Position numbers and translations under genes: made by a program | Origin: Tetragonia tetragonoides | Lineage: Eukaryota > Streptophyta > Magnoliopsida > Caryophyllales > Aizoaceae | Direction of reading: 5' to 3' | Length of the DNA: 64,000 bases | NCBI GenBank assembly: GCA_038025085.1 | Contig: CM076143.1 | Location: 50,972,501 to 51,036,500, forward strand | Notes under the pieces: generated by a model | What the model saw: only the letters and a program-made list of their open reading frames with translations | Told to the model about the DNA's origin: nothing | The model's database searches: none | In this document: piece after piece, positions 32,408-40,916 of the stretch | Layout: the number at the start of each line of letters is the position of its first letter | Numbering within the stretch: position 1 is the stretch's first letter

Positions 32408-33265
32408 AGTAACAAAACCATTATCTTAAAACTTAAAAGAACAATACAAATATAGCAACTGAAATAATCTTCAAATATACTTATATAGGTACATAGTGTA
32501 CCCAGTTTTGCTTCAATAGGCTGCCTGTGAATCAGTCCTCTGTAATGATCAATATCAGAGAAGCAGAGGTCCAACAACTGGCAGCAGGCTGGCAGCATAA
32601 TTATAATGGGCCAACCCCAAATTATGTGAAATATGAAAGCACTATTGAACCAAAACCTCTACACTTTAATCAGCCCAATTCATAAACACCTTCAGTAAAA
32701 ACTGGAGACTAGAAGCATTTAGGTAGTACAAATTACCAAACACAGAGCTTAGGACTATTTGGTTTATGGATGTTCAACCGTACCCCTGGCACATGGCTAC
32801 CTTTGAGCACACCATGCCCGGTAATTAATTCGTGCAGGTGTTGCCCATGAGAGTACTAAAACTATGTAAACTTGATCTAGAAAGAATATAAGCAATTTTG
32901 ATTCAATAAGTAGTGTAGTGCAGAAAGGAATTACTGGTTCGTACTAATTTTGGTTGATTAAAGAGTTCGTACTAATAAGTAGTGTAGTGCAGAAAGGAAT
33001 TATCCATGCACATATATAACTAACATCAAATCAAATATAAACAGCATAGTTCATTTAGGCAGAATTGATCCATAAAACAGCATAGTTCATTTAGGCAGAA
33101 TTGATCCATAAAACAACCAAATTAATTAATATTCTTAGCCATAACAATCACCTCATCATCATCTTCACATACCAATAATCAACTCTTTTTTAGATAACCC
33201 AACCAGACCACAATCAGATCAGCAACTAATTAACAAGAAGCATGCATATATACTAGCTAATAATG
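32408..33265. other. Intergenic DNA with short tandem duplications
   Basis: No gene. Two small duplications: a segment containing GTAGTGTAGTGCAGAAAGGA occurs twice (about 32910-33001), and a 36-bp unit (CAGCATAGTTCATTTAGGCA + GAATTGATCCATAAAA) occurs twice in tandem (33042-33113). Confidence 0.6.
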
Positions 33266-33267
33266 CA

Positions 33268-33405
33268 TCAATGGTTACATATCTGGCGCTTTGCCCGAAC
33301 CTTGTCCATCCATTTCTTAAACAGTTCAACCAGAGACGAAGTGGGCAGCAGCCTCACAGCACCAGCAACCACCGGCCCGACAACAGGGATGCTCTGGACC
33401 TGGCT
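33268..33405 (-). pseudogene. Decayed copy of an unassigned 3' exon (paralogue of 34252-34409)
   Basis: Reads SIPVVGPVVAGAVRLLP.. and ends with LFKKWMDKVRAKRQICNH before a stop at 33268-33270. It is clearly related to the exon-like segment at 34252-34409 (SPVIGPVASVAM..., LELFKEWIEKV). The 5' side runs into stops and shows no clean acceptor, so this copy is probably dead. It sits downstream of the decayed prolamin-like copy in the same relative position as its sister, showing that a unit of about 1 kb was duplicated. Confidence 0.45.
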
Positions 33406-33659
33406 TCATTCCCAAGTCTCTTAATAATTGACCAACTGCTCATTTGCTCTCCTGGGAAGTTGAACTAGTTGTTGTGTAGTTGGGCATTGGTAATGAAGGA
33501 GACATTTGGGGTCTGGCTCCAAGCAACCAATGAAAATTACGTGATCAATGAAATGAATGAGTTGTCCTACATAAAGAGTTGGCCTGATCAAGAACAAAAA
33601 CATTAACTAGCTAAAATGGAGGGTGTTAAAAAGCCTCATCACCAACTAGCTAGCTAGCT

Positions 33660-34080
33660 ACGTACTCATGGTGCCTTAGGCACTGGAGCACAGCCAATAG
33701 GTGGAAGGTTGAAGAAAGGACCAAAGGGGAAGGGGACAGAAGGGCAACGGGAACGGATAAGGGAAAACACCGCCACCACCAATACCACCAATACCACCAA
33801 CACCACCACCAGAGCACATACAAGGTTTTAATGAAGGAAGCAAAGTCCGGAATAAGTAGTGATGGAAATAACACCGCGGACAAACAATCTTGGTCGATGT
33901 TTGTCAAGGCTTTGCAGCATGATTTGCTAATAAGCCTCTTACCAAAGTTAGTCCATATATAAGTCTAACTAACAAACATTGCTAATAAGCCTCTTACCAA
34001 AGTTAGTCCATATATAAGTCCAGCAGTATTAAAAGTTTAGACAATAATGACTTTGATGACACTACTCTTGCCATGGTTAA
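33660..34080 (-). pseudogene. Decayed prolamin-like (ECA1-type) gene copy
   Basis: Compared with the intact sister at 34853-35260, the start (MAR.. then SSKS, near 34080) and the central wording (tggactaactttggtaag... tgctgcaaagcc... atcgaccaagattgt) are kept. The coding part between signal peptide and central domain is missing, a 55-bp segment is duplicated (TTGCTAATAAGCCTCTTACC at 33924 and again at 33979), the frame has stops, and a 4-bp excess near 33825 shifts the C-terminal Gly-rich tail. The Cys residues seen after IDQD match the sister. It was probably a small secreted protein of the same family; no intact product is possible. Confidence 0.65.
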
Positions 34081-34251
34081 TATACCCGTAGTGGACTAAT
34101 TTTAAAACATCATTAGAGGTAGCTAATTAGCTTAATTACATACATGTAGAATAGAATCTCTGAAACAGGAACCAAATATCCTTGATTTGATAAGAACAAA
34201 TAACGCATCATCTCATTTAAATTTAGACCACAATTTATGGTTCCAATTGCA

Positions 34252-34409
34252 TTAAACCTTTTCTATCCATTCCTTAAATAGCTCCAGCACTGAAGAACCT
34301 GAAAGAAACTTCATAGCCACAGAAGCTACAGGGCCAATCACAGGACTCAAAGAGACCAGTTCGTAAATGAAGCTGGGATTTGTTGGGAATTGATAAGAGA
34401 TTTGGGGTT
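34252..34409 (-). CDS. Unassigned 3'-terminal exon, coding-like
   Basis: An open segment of 52 codons plus two bases follows a good acceptor (tttccattacag|AA at 34410) and ends with a stop at 34252. It reads PQISYQFPTNPSFIYELVSL, then SPVIGPVASVAMKFLSG.. and LELFKEWIEKV. A degenerate paralogue lies at 33268-33405, and both keep the GPV core and the amphipathic LFKxW end, which argues for past coding function. I do not recognise the family. It lies 440 bp downstream of the prolamin-like gene, on the same strand, and could be its alternative last exon or the remnant of another gene. Confidence 0.35.
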
Positions 34410-34544
34410 CTGTAATGGAAATTGAACAATTAATGAAAATTTAATGTAGTACGTACAGACTACAGTATAGAGATTAGGAAAATGTATCAGTTGTCTTCCT
34501 CTTTTATCTCGGGGTAACAGAGCCACAACCAACTTTGATGATAA

Positions 34545-34735
34545 GTGGTCGTTTGGTTCAAAGTGGAAAGTAGCAATTCGCAAGAACTTGTGCAATCATG
34601 CGGATTAAAAAGAAACGAATAAATTGGATTTTCGCATGTAGTACATAAAATTAGAATGCAATGAAGCATTTTCCTCCATAGTACTATTATTTCCTTCTAA
34701 TTGATCCTCTACAAAGGTGTAGAAAACAGATCAGA
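34545..34735. mobile_element. Possible small MITE (GTTTGGTT ends)
   Basis: Wording GTGGTCGTTTGGTTC at 34547-34561 and an inverted AACCAAAC at about 34737 bracket about 180 bp of non-coding DNA. The left end matches that of the intronic element at 15.5 kb. The inverted repeat is short and no target duplication was found, so confidence is low. Confidence 0.35.
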
Positions 34736-34852
34736 AACCAAACAAGCAGAAAAATAAGCAAACCACTAAGAGATGGCTTCCAATTCAAGAACAAAAGAGG
34801 AAAGAATTCGGGGAGCTACATTCATCACGCCTTAGGTGGTGGAGGGTACGGT

Positions 34853-35260
34853 TCAAAAAAAGGGAGGGGGAAGGGGAATGGGAAAACCACCACCAGCACC
34901 GCCACTAGAACCACCACTAGAGCACAAGGTTATAAGGAAGGGAGCAATGTATGGATTAAGAAGTGGAAATAATGCGGACCAACATTCTTGCTCGATCTTC
35001 TCCAAGGCCTCGCAGCACGCCTCGCTTGGTGGCTTACCAACGTTAGTCCACAAATCCAACAAACATACAGTGGCATTTGTGACTGATTGGACACATCCTT
35101 GAATGTCAAGTTGTGATGAACTCAGTTGTTGATTGTTTGGAGATAGCGCTGGCGCCTGATCATTATAATCAGCAACTCCTGTTTGGATCAAGAGAGCTAT
35201 ACATGACACAAGAATCAAGAGTTTAGTTAGTACTACTGACTTTGATGACATTCTTGCCAT
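34853..35260 (-). CDS. Secreted prolamin-like (ECA1 gametogenesis-type) cysteine-rich protein
   Basis: A single-exon 135-residue protein. The N-terminus has a clear signal peptide (KLLILVSCIALLIQTGVA, cut near residue 30). The mature part holds the six-cysteine pattern of the prolamin-like domain: GCVQS, VCLLD, EACCEAL, ECW and TLCS. A Gly/Pro-rich tail ends in PLPPPFF. Members of this family (ECA1, EC1-like) are small secreted proteins, often of the egg cell or other reproductive tissue, and EC1 acts in gamete fusion; the role of this member is unknown. A TATATATA box lies about 60 bp upstream. A decayed copy sits directly downstream at 33.7-34.1 kb. Confidence 0.82.
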   Translation of the reverse strand: MARMSSKSVVLTKLLILVSCIALLIQTGVADYNDQAPALSPNNQQLSSSQLDIQGCVQSVTNATVCLLDLWTNVGKPPSEACCEALEKIEQECWSALFPLLNPYIAPFLITLCSSGGSSGGAGGGFPIPLPPPFF

Positions 35261-35314
35261 GGCTAATTGGTGAAGTAGTCTGATTATGAAGGGAAGAGCA
35301 CGGATACAACACAG

Positions 35315-35322
35315 TATATATA
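35315..35322 (-). promoter_or_regulatory. TATA box of the prolamin-like gene
   Basis: TATATATA on the minus strand, 55-62 bp upstream of the start codon at 35260. This distance allows a short 5' leader. Assigned by position and wording only. Confidence 0.6.
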
Positions 35323-35469
35323 GTAGCTAGTACTTTGCTTGCTTATTGGTACTTGCATTGTAATCAGAAACTGCTGTATTTGTTATTGAAACGGGTTGGT
35401 TTAATTAAAGGCTAAAGCTATTGTTTTCTCTGAACAATTATACCAACTTAAATGTTTAAAACTATTTAA

Positions 35470-35762
35470 TTTAATTTTAGATTAAAAAAGTTACGCTGAA
35501 AAATAGAAAGAAAAAAAAAAATAGAAATAGCTTCAAAAAAATTGAGAAATATTATGAGACCTCATTATAGTACTAATAGAGAGAGCTCAGGGGTAGGTTT
35601 GGTGGCATGGGGTTGTGGGGAGCTATATGCTTGGTATCCAAAAATCGTGGAGTAAACATGTCAAGTGCATAACTTTCATAATGGCAGGCGCTTCATGTCG
35701 CGTCGCTTGTTTTCCTTCGCCTATAAGCTCTCTCTCAACCAACTACCCACTAAAGAGTCTTA
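35470..35762 (+). repeat. Leader repeat of the satellite block, copy A
   Basis: Contains in order: an A-rich CGCTGAAAAATAG stretch; 'atgagacctcattata'; GGTTTGGTGGCATGGGG; CCAAAAATCGTGG; GTGCATAAC; GCGTCGCTTG; and AGAGTCTTA. Copies B (37225-37590) and C (46130-46835) share this wording and lead directly into satellite units. Copy A is cut at 35762 by the Harbinger-type element. Confidence 0.7.
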
Positions 35763-37224
35763 GGACCCGTTTGGTTGGGGCTAAAGTAAAAAAATTGAAT
35801 CATTTAATCCATTCTTTGTGTTTGGTTTGTTATTTTGAGCCTGGAACTCAAATCCGTCCGGATTTAAGTCCCCTCAAAATAACACCAGACCCCCTACTTT
35901 CCAGCAGATTAGAAATCTGATACCTGTGGAATCATTTTCCATTGGCCCTACTTTTCCATCAGCCGTAGGAGAGAGAAAGGAAGATGAAGGATGTGTGCTT
36001 GAGCTGACTTCTAACCATATTTTCCGGCGAGTGGTAACTGACAGCTAAACTTCCGACCGTCATCTCCGGTGAGTACGTTTCTTTTTTTTTTCCCTTCTTT
36101 TTTTCTTTTTTTTTAACGTCTTCCTTTTCTTGATTTTGATTTTGTTATGGGTAATTCATAAATTTGACTTTTTCTTCATGGTTTGTTCTTTTTCAGCCTT
36201 CTTCTGGGCAAATTGTGTATCTCAGATCCTAAATTCCGGCGAGATTTGTTTATTTTTATATTTAAATTCCTTTTGTTCCCCAAAATTCTGTTTTTGTTCT
36301 TCGTATCTTTCATTTTTCACTTTGTTCTTTGTATCTTTCATATCTGAGTTTGTTCTTTGTTCTTTGTTCTTTTTTCTTTTAGTGTAGGATTATTTGTGGT
36401 ATGAATTATTTATGTATACTCTGTTGTTGTGCGGTGGGATTAAGTTTTTTATTTTTATTTTTAATAGTGAATATCATTATTTATAGTTTTGTTGCCCAAA
36501 CTAATTGTCCTTAAATTGTCTAGTTAAATTTTTATGTGTAATGTACAGAAATGGCTCCATCTCAATTGTTGCTTATAGGGAAGAGGAAGAAGAGACAGAC
36601 TGATCCAAGTAGTATTGATCTCTTCTATCAAAGTCCAGATAATGATTTCAAGAAAGAATTTATTTATAGTTTTCTTTATCCAAACTTGGGTGAAGATGGT
36701 AATAATGCTTGATAGTGGACGGGTGTTAATCGAATTGTACTTGATACACCTAGGTTCTGATACTTTTGATTGCCATTATGATATTTTGGATGGTGTAAGG
36801 TTATGATATTTTGGATGGCTATATAGACATGTATGATGAACATGAATTGGATGTGATGTACTTTGGTTGGTGAATTGATATTATATTACAGTTGCTGGTT
36901 CAAATTGGTTACAAAAGTGTCAAATAATGGAGTTCCAAAATAAATGTTCTAATCTATGTTTTATAAGTTGTAAAGACAAAAATATTTTGATATGATTTCA
37001 AAACTATAATTAACCAAAATATTTTATGCCCAAAAAAAACTTAATTTTTTTTTTTGAAAAGTTTGATTCCATAACTTGAGTGAACCAAACAGCAAATATA
37101 GGATACAGAGTCCATTCCTGTAATAAACCAAATAGGTGATGTCAGGATTGGAGTTCCCATTTCATACCTCTGTGGTATCATTCTGATACTAATTCCATTC
37201 CAGCTCTGTAAACCAAACGGGCCC
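35763..37224. mobile_element. PIF/Harbinger-type non-autonomous element with TTA target duplication
   Basis: A 1,462-bp element. The left end is GGACCCGTTTGGTTGGGG; the right end, reversed, is GGGCCCGTTTGGTTTACA. It is flanked by TTA (35760-35762 and 37225-37227). The paralogous repeat at 46.19 kb has the uninterrupted site (GAGTCTTATGAGGTTTAG), where the flanks here read GAGTC-TTA-[element]-TTA-TAAGATTTAG. A short open frame at 36550-36711 (MAPSQLLLIGKRKKRQTDPS, then a stop after about 53 residues) may be a remnant of an element gene. No DDE transposase was seen. Confidence 0.8.
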
Positions 37225-37590
37225 TTATAAGATTTAGTGATTCTAACAGGATTAGACACGTCTAGTGCATAACTTTTCATATTAGGGTTTTGAAAGTTGG
37301 AGAATTACTTTCCAAAAGTTACACCTCAAAATTTTCAAGTATATTATCAAGTTACGGAAGAACATTTTTTATTTTTATTTTTCACAAATTGTAGCTATTT
37401 ATTTTAATTTTTAATTAAAAAAATACGCTGAAAAATACAAAAAAAAATTAAAAAAAAAATAGAAATCACTTCAAAATGGGAAAATTTATGAGACCTCACT
37501 ATATAATAGTAGAGAGGGCTTAAGGGTAGGTTTGGCGGTATGGGGTGGTGGGGAGTCATGCTCGAAATCCAAAAACCATGGATTAACTTT
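37225..37590 (+). repeat. Leader repeat of the satellite block, copy B
   Basis: Continues the interrupted copy A after the Harbinger-type element: TAGTGCATAAC, CCAAAAGTTACACCTC, TTCAAGTATATTATCAAG, CGCTGAAAAATAC, GGTTTGGCGGTATGGGG, CCAAAAACCATGG. It matches copy C in the same order but lacks the 258-bp MITE that interrupts copy C. It runs straight into satellite array 2. Confidence 0.7.
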
Positions 37591-38810
37591 TGATGTCCAG
37601 TAAGAGGCCTTTCTAGCCTACGAAGGACTCGATAAACTTTTTTAATCAAACAGGGGTGTCCCGTGCGATGTAGTGCAAACATATCTACCTTCGTATTGGG
37701 GCCTTCCGAAAGCACAAAAAAAAACATGGATTATAGCCTTCGTTATCGGCTTCTCGAGGCTCGAGTGTCATTTTTGCCCAAACTTCTCCAGGGGGGTCTA
37801 TCATGACACTAGAGAACCCTCGTTGCCCCGAGAGGGTCATCTGAATGCATGAACTTCGATATCACCCACTTTTGGTGTTCCAACTCTTACACCAATATCC
37901 CGTAAAACGCCATTCCAAACTTATCAGGGACCGTATAAACGACTCAAAGGGTCTTCCATGTCCCATAGGGTGTTCGGTGCGATGTGGTGTGACAATATAT
38001 ACCTTCGTTCCGGGGTCTCCCGAGAGCCCAAAAAACATGGACTATATAGCCTTCGTTTTCGGCTTCCCGTGGCCCGAGTATAACTTTAGACCAAACTTTT
38101 GTGGAGGGTCTATCATGACCCTAGAGGACCCTCGGTGCCACGGGAGGGTAATCCGAATCCCTGTACTTTGATATCACCCATGCCTTTGACGGTGTTCCAA
38201 CTCTTACAGCAATGTCTTGTAAAACGCCCTTCGAAGCCTATCAGGGACTGGATAAGCGACCCCGAGTGCCTCGCATGTCCCATAAGGGTTTTCCGTGTGA
38301 TATGATGCGAAAATATCCACCTTCGTTTCGGGGCCTCCCGAAAGCACAAAAAACGTGGATTATAGCCTTCGTTTTGGCTTTCGGAGGCTCGGGTGTTATT
38401 TTTGTCCAAACTTCTCTGGGCAGTCTATCATGACCCTAGAGGACCCTTAGTGCCCCGGGAGGGTCATCCGGATCCCTGAACTTCGATATCACCCATGCTA
38501 TCGGGGTTCCGGCCCTTACATTGGTGTCCCATAAAAACGCCCTTATAAGCCTATCAGGGACCCGATAACGGACCCCGCGTGCCTCTTATGTTCCCTAAGG
38601 TTGTCCTGTGCAATATGGTATGAAAATATCGACCTTCATTCGGGGGGGCCTCCTGGAAGCCAAAAAAAGTGGATTATACCCTTTGATTTTCGGCTTTTCA
38701 AGGCCCGATTACCGTTTTTGTCCAAACTTCTCCGAGGGGTCTATAATCACCCTACAGGATCTTCAGTGCATCGGGACGGTCATCCGGCTCCCATAACTTT
38801 GATTTCAGTC
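37591..38810 (-). repeat. Satellite array 2: four units, inverted relative to array 1
   Basis: The reverse-complement marker (TTTTTGCCCAAACTTCTCC and variants) lies near 37775, 38091, 38400 and 38716, a period of about 311 bp. Units also share CTATCATGACCCTAGAGGACC, ATCAGGGACCCGATAA and ACGTGGATTATAGCCTTCG. The reverse complement aligns over the whole unit with array 1 at 10-13.7 kb. The frames covering it are repeats of each other and carry stops, so they are not genes. Confidence 0.85.
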
Positions 38811-38905
38811 ATGGGAGATGAGACTTGGGACATGGGACATGTGCGCTGTGACATGAGATGTGGGCGCTGGGACATGGGACATGGAAAAATGGGACATGGA
38901 CCACC
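38811..38905. repeat. GGGACATG minisatellite at the end of array 2
   Basis: Short imperfect repeats of TGGGACATG / TGGGCGCTG follow directly after the last satellite unit. Not coding. Confidence 0.7.
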
Positions 38906-39111
38906 TAGATTTTGTTTCAAATTTTTTTTTGATGTACTTAGTTCATTTTGATCCATTGTCCACTATATATAATAATCTTTGGTAAAAGAACTTTATAACA
39001 AAGCATTCTCAAGTTTGTTAATAAAAGACTTATGATCGTAGCCTAAACACTTGATCAAATATAAATCAAAGTTTACAGTATGACTAATCATAATAATAGA
39101 ACTATAATGTA

Positions 39112-39365
39112 CTTCCTCCGTCCCAGACAAATGCTTACGGTTGCTTTTTCAAGATCAAAGTTCACAAACTTTGCCATAAATTTGTGAAAAAATACAAAAA
39201 ATTATAATGTAAAAATAATATTGTTAGATACATCTTAAATAGTACTTTTAGAAAATCATAATTTTATAATTTATATATTCATATAATTATAATTATTTAA
39301 GGTCAAAATAGTGCATTGAAGACCGTGAAAAAATAACTATAAGTATTTATCTGGGACGAAGAGAA
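39112..39365. mobile_element. Stowaway-type MITE upstream of CDC26
   Basis: 254 bp with inverted ends CTTCCTCCGTCCCAGACAAA and, reversed, TTCTCTTCGTCCCAGATAAA, and a TA duplication at 39110-39111 and 39366-39367. These are the signatures of Stowaway elements (Tc1/Mariner). It ends 211 bp upstream of the CDC26 start, so it lies in or near that promoter. A related element is at 46307-46564. Confidence 0.88.
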
Positions 39366-39537
39366 TAACAAACAATGTCATTTAGAGCTAGATACCTCTA
39401 ACTTTTAGCACACTAGTTTCTTTTCCTTAAAATTCAAATATAATTTAAAGGAATAAGATACTCCTGATAAAATGTGTTTCTCTTCAGAATCAGTGGAGAA
39501 AAGAGAGTCACTGATAAGTGATAAAGCAATCCTCGTC

Positions 39538-39542
<5 letters not shown>

Positions 39543-39576
<34 letters not shown>
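39543..39576. repeat. (GA)n microsatellite directly before the CDC26 start codon
   Basis: About 16 GA units end one base before the ATG at 39577. It is probably in the 5' leader. An upstream in-frame ATG at 39472 would read through it as Arg-Glu repeats; conservation of the protein from MLRRKPSK argues that the second ATG is used. Confidence 0.9.
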
Positions 39577-39579
<3 letters not shown>

Positions 39580-39786
39580 CTGAGAAGAAAGCCAAGTAAG
39601 ATCGAAGTGAAGCTTGAAGACAAGGAAGAACTTCAACAACTCCAAGCTCGCTACACCACCCCCACTTCCACCACCACCACCAACAACACCACCACCACCG
39701 CTCCTACCACCACAACCACCACTCTCCTCCACCACTTCGACCGCTCTTCTTCTAGATCTCAACGCATCGGTCTCTCTTCCCCTTGA
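39577..39786 (+). CDS. CDC26: Anaphase-promoting complex subunit CDC26
   Basis: 69 residues beginning MLRRKPSKIEVKLEDKEEL, the conserved CDC26 N-terminus that in structural work binds the TPR groove of APC6. The rest is a Thr-rich low-complexity stretch and a short tail (SRSQRIGLSSP). APC/C is the nuclear ubiquitin ligase that drives exit from mitosis. The start at 39577 is chosen over 39472 because only the shorter form matches the family, and the extension is a (GA)n translation. TTM3 starts 488 bp downstream on the same strand. In Arabidopsis and other plants CDC26 is translated as an upstream ORF of the TTM3 mRNA; the spacing here fits the same arrangement. Frame and start look intact. 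Confidence 0.9.
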
Positions 39787-40274
39787 TTCTCTCTCCTCAT
39801 TTCCCACAAATTCACCCTAGAAAGATTTTGACTCTTTTGACAAAAACCCTTTTCAATTCTCTTCTTCAAAAACCCAGATTTCCCCCAAAAATAAAGTTCT
39901 CTTCTTTTGATAGATAAAACCTTCTAAATTTGTCACTTTAAAATCCCATTTTCCCCATATCAGAGATTTTGATATTGTGGGAAATCTCTTTGCAGTTCTC
40001 TTTTTCTCAAATGCCAAATTCTCCATAGAAGTTATGTTCTTTTTGATAAACCCTTCTCAGATATCTCTATTTGAATGCCAAATTAACCATTAAAGTTCTG
40101 TTCTTTGTGATAAACCCTTCTAACTTATCTCTTTTATAAACCCTAAATCCCAATATTTCCCGACAAATCTTGATCAGAGATTTTGATATTGTGAGAAATC
40201 CATCAATGGTTTGTTCTTTTTTTTTTATAAACCCCTTCTCAGCTTTCTCCAATTGAAACCCAAATTAGCCAGAA
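39787..40274 (+). other. Inter-cistronic spacer between CDC26 and TTM3
   Basis: 488 bp, AT-rich, with two related segments sharing GATAAACCCTTCT and CAGAGATTTTGATATTGTG (about 39961-40060 and 40103-40205), an apparent local duplication. No promoter element is obvious. If the locus is bicistronic this is transcribed leader for TTM3. Confidence 0.6.
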
Positions 40275-40916
40275 ATGGAAGTTGAAGTGAAGCTGAGGCT
40301 GCCTGATTCAAAAGCCCACCAATCTCTCTCCTCTCTTCTATCCCCTCACCTCCAACAAACCCATTTCCAGCACAACATCTTCTTTGATGGAGCTGCTTCA
40401 GAGCTCTCCTCTCGCCGTGCTATTCTCCGTCTTCGCTTCTATGGCGAGGACCCTGAAACCGCAGAACGTTGTGTTGTGTCCCTCAAGGCGAAGGCCATAA
40501 TTATTGATGGTGTTAGCCGGGTTGAAGAGGATGAGGAGGAGATTGATCCTGTTATTGGCAGGGCTATCTGTGCGGATCCAAATCGAATTGGGTCGAATTC
40601 GAAGTGTCGGATTTTGAAAAGGGTGAGGGAGGAATTTGGGGTGGTTAAGGAAAATGAAGGTGGGTACGTTTGTCTAGGTGGGTTTAAGAATGTGAGGGGT
40701 GTTTATGAGTGGAATGGTCTGAAATTGGAGGTGGATGAGACCCTTTTCGAGTTTGGAACTTTGTATGAGATTGAATGTGAGAGTGCTGAGCCTGATAAGG
40801 CTAAGGAGCTTATTGAAGGCCTCTTGAAGCAGAATGGGATCCCTTATTCTTACTCAAAGACTTCCAAGTTTGCCATTTTTCGAGCTGGGAAACTTCCAGT
40901 TCCTGATCCACCGTGA
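40275..40916 (+). CDS. TTM3: Triphosphate tunnel metalloenzyme 3 (CYTH domain)
   Basis: A single-exon protein of 213 residues, close to the usual length for plant TTM3. The N-terminus MEVEVKLRL is the signature ExExK motif of CYTH/triphosphate tunnel enzymes. Further tunnel residues are visible as LRLRFY, CVVSLKAKA, EEFGVV, KLEVDET and YEIECE. Such enzymes hydrolyse inorganic tripolyphosphate with a divalent metal inside a beta-barrel; in Arabidopsis TTM3 affects root growth. It ends KLPVPDPP and stop. It lies downstream of CDC26 on the same strand and probably on the same mRNA. Nothing looks damaged. Confidence 0.93.
   Translation: MEVEVKLRLPDSKAHQSLSSLLSPHLQQTHFQHNIFFDGAASELSSRRAILRLRFYGEDPETAERCVVSLKAKAIIIDGVSRVEEDEEEIDPVIGRAICADPNRIGSNSKCRILKRVREEFGVVKENEGGYVCLGGFKNVRGVYEWNGLKLEVDETLFEFGTLYEIECESAEPDKAKELIEGLLKQNGIPYSYSKTSKFAIFRAGKLPVPDPP

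Noticed and set aside
36550..36711. Short ORF MAPSQLLLIGKRKKRQTDPS... as an independent gene
   Set aside because: It lies inside the Harbinger-type element and stops after about 53 residues; probably a remnant of an element gene.
39472..39576. N-terminal extension of CDC26 from an upstream in-frame ATG
   Set aside because: The extension is mostly an Arg-Glu repeat from the (GA)n tract; family conservation begins at MLRRKPSK.
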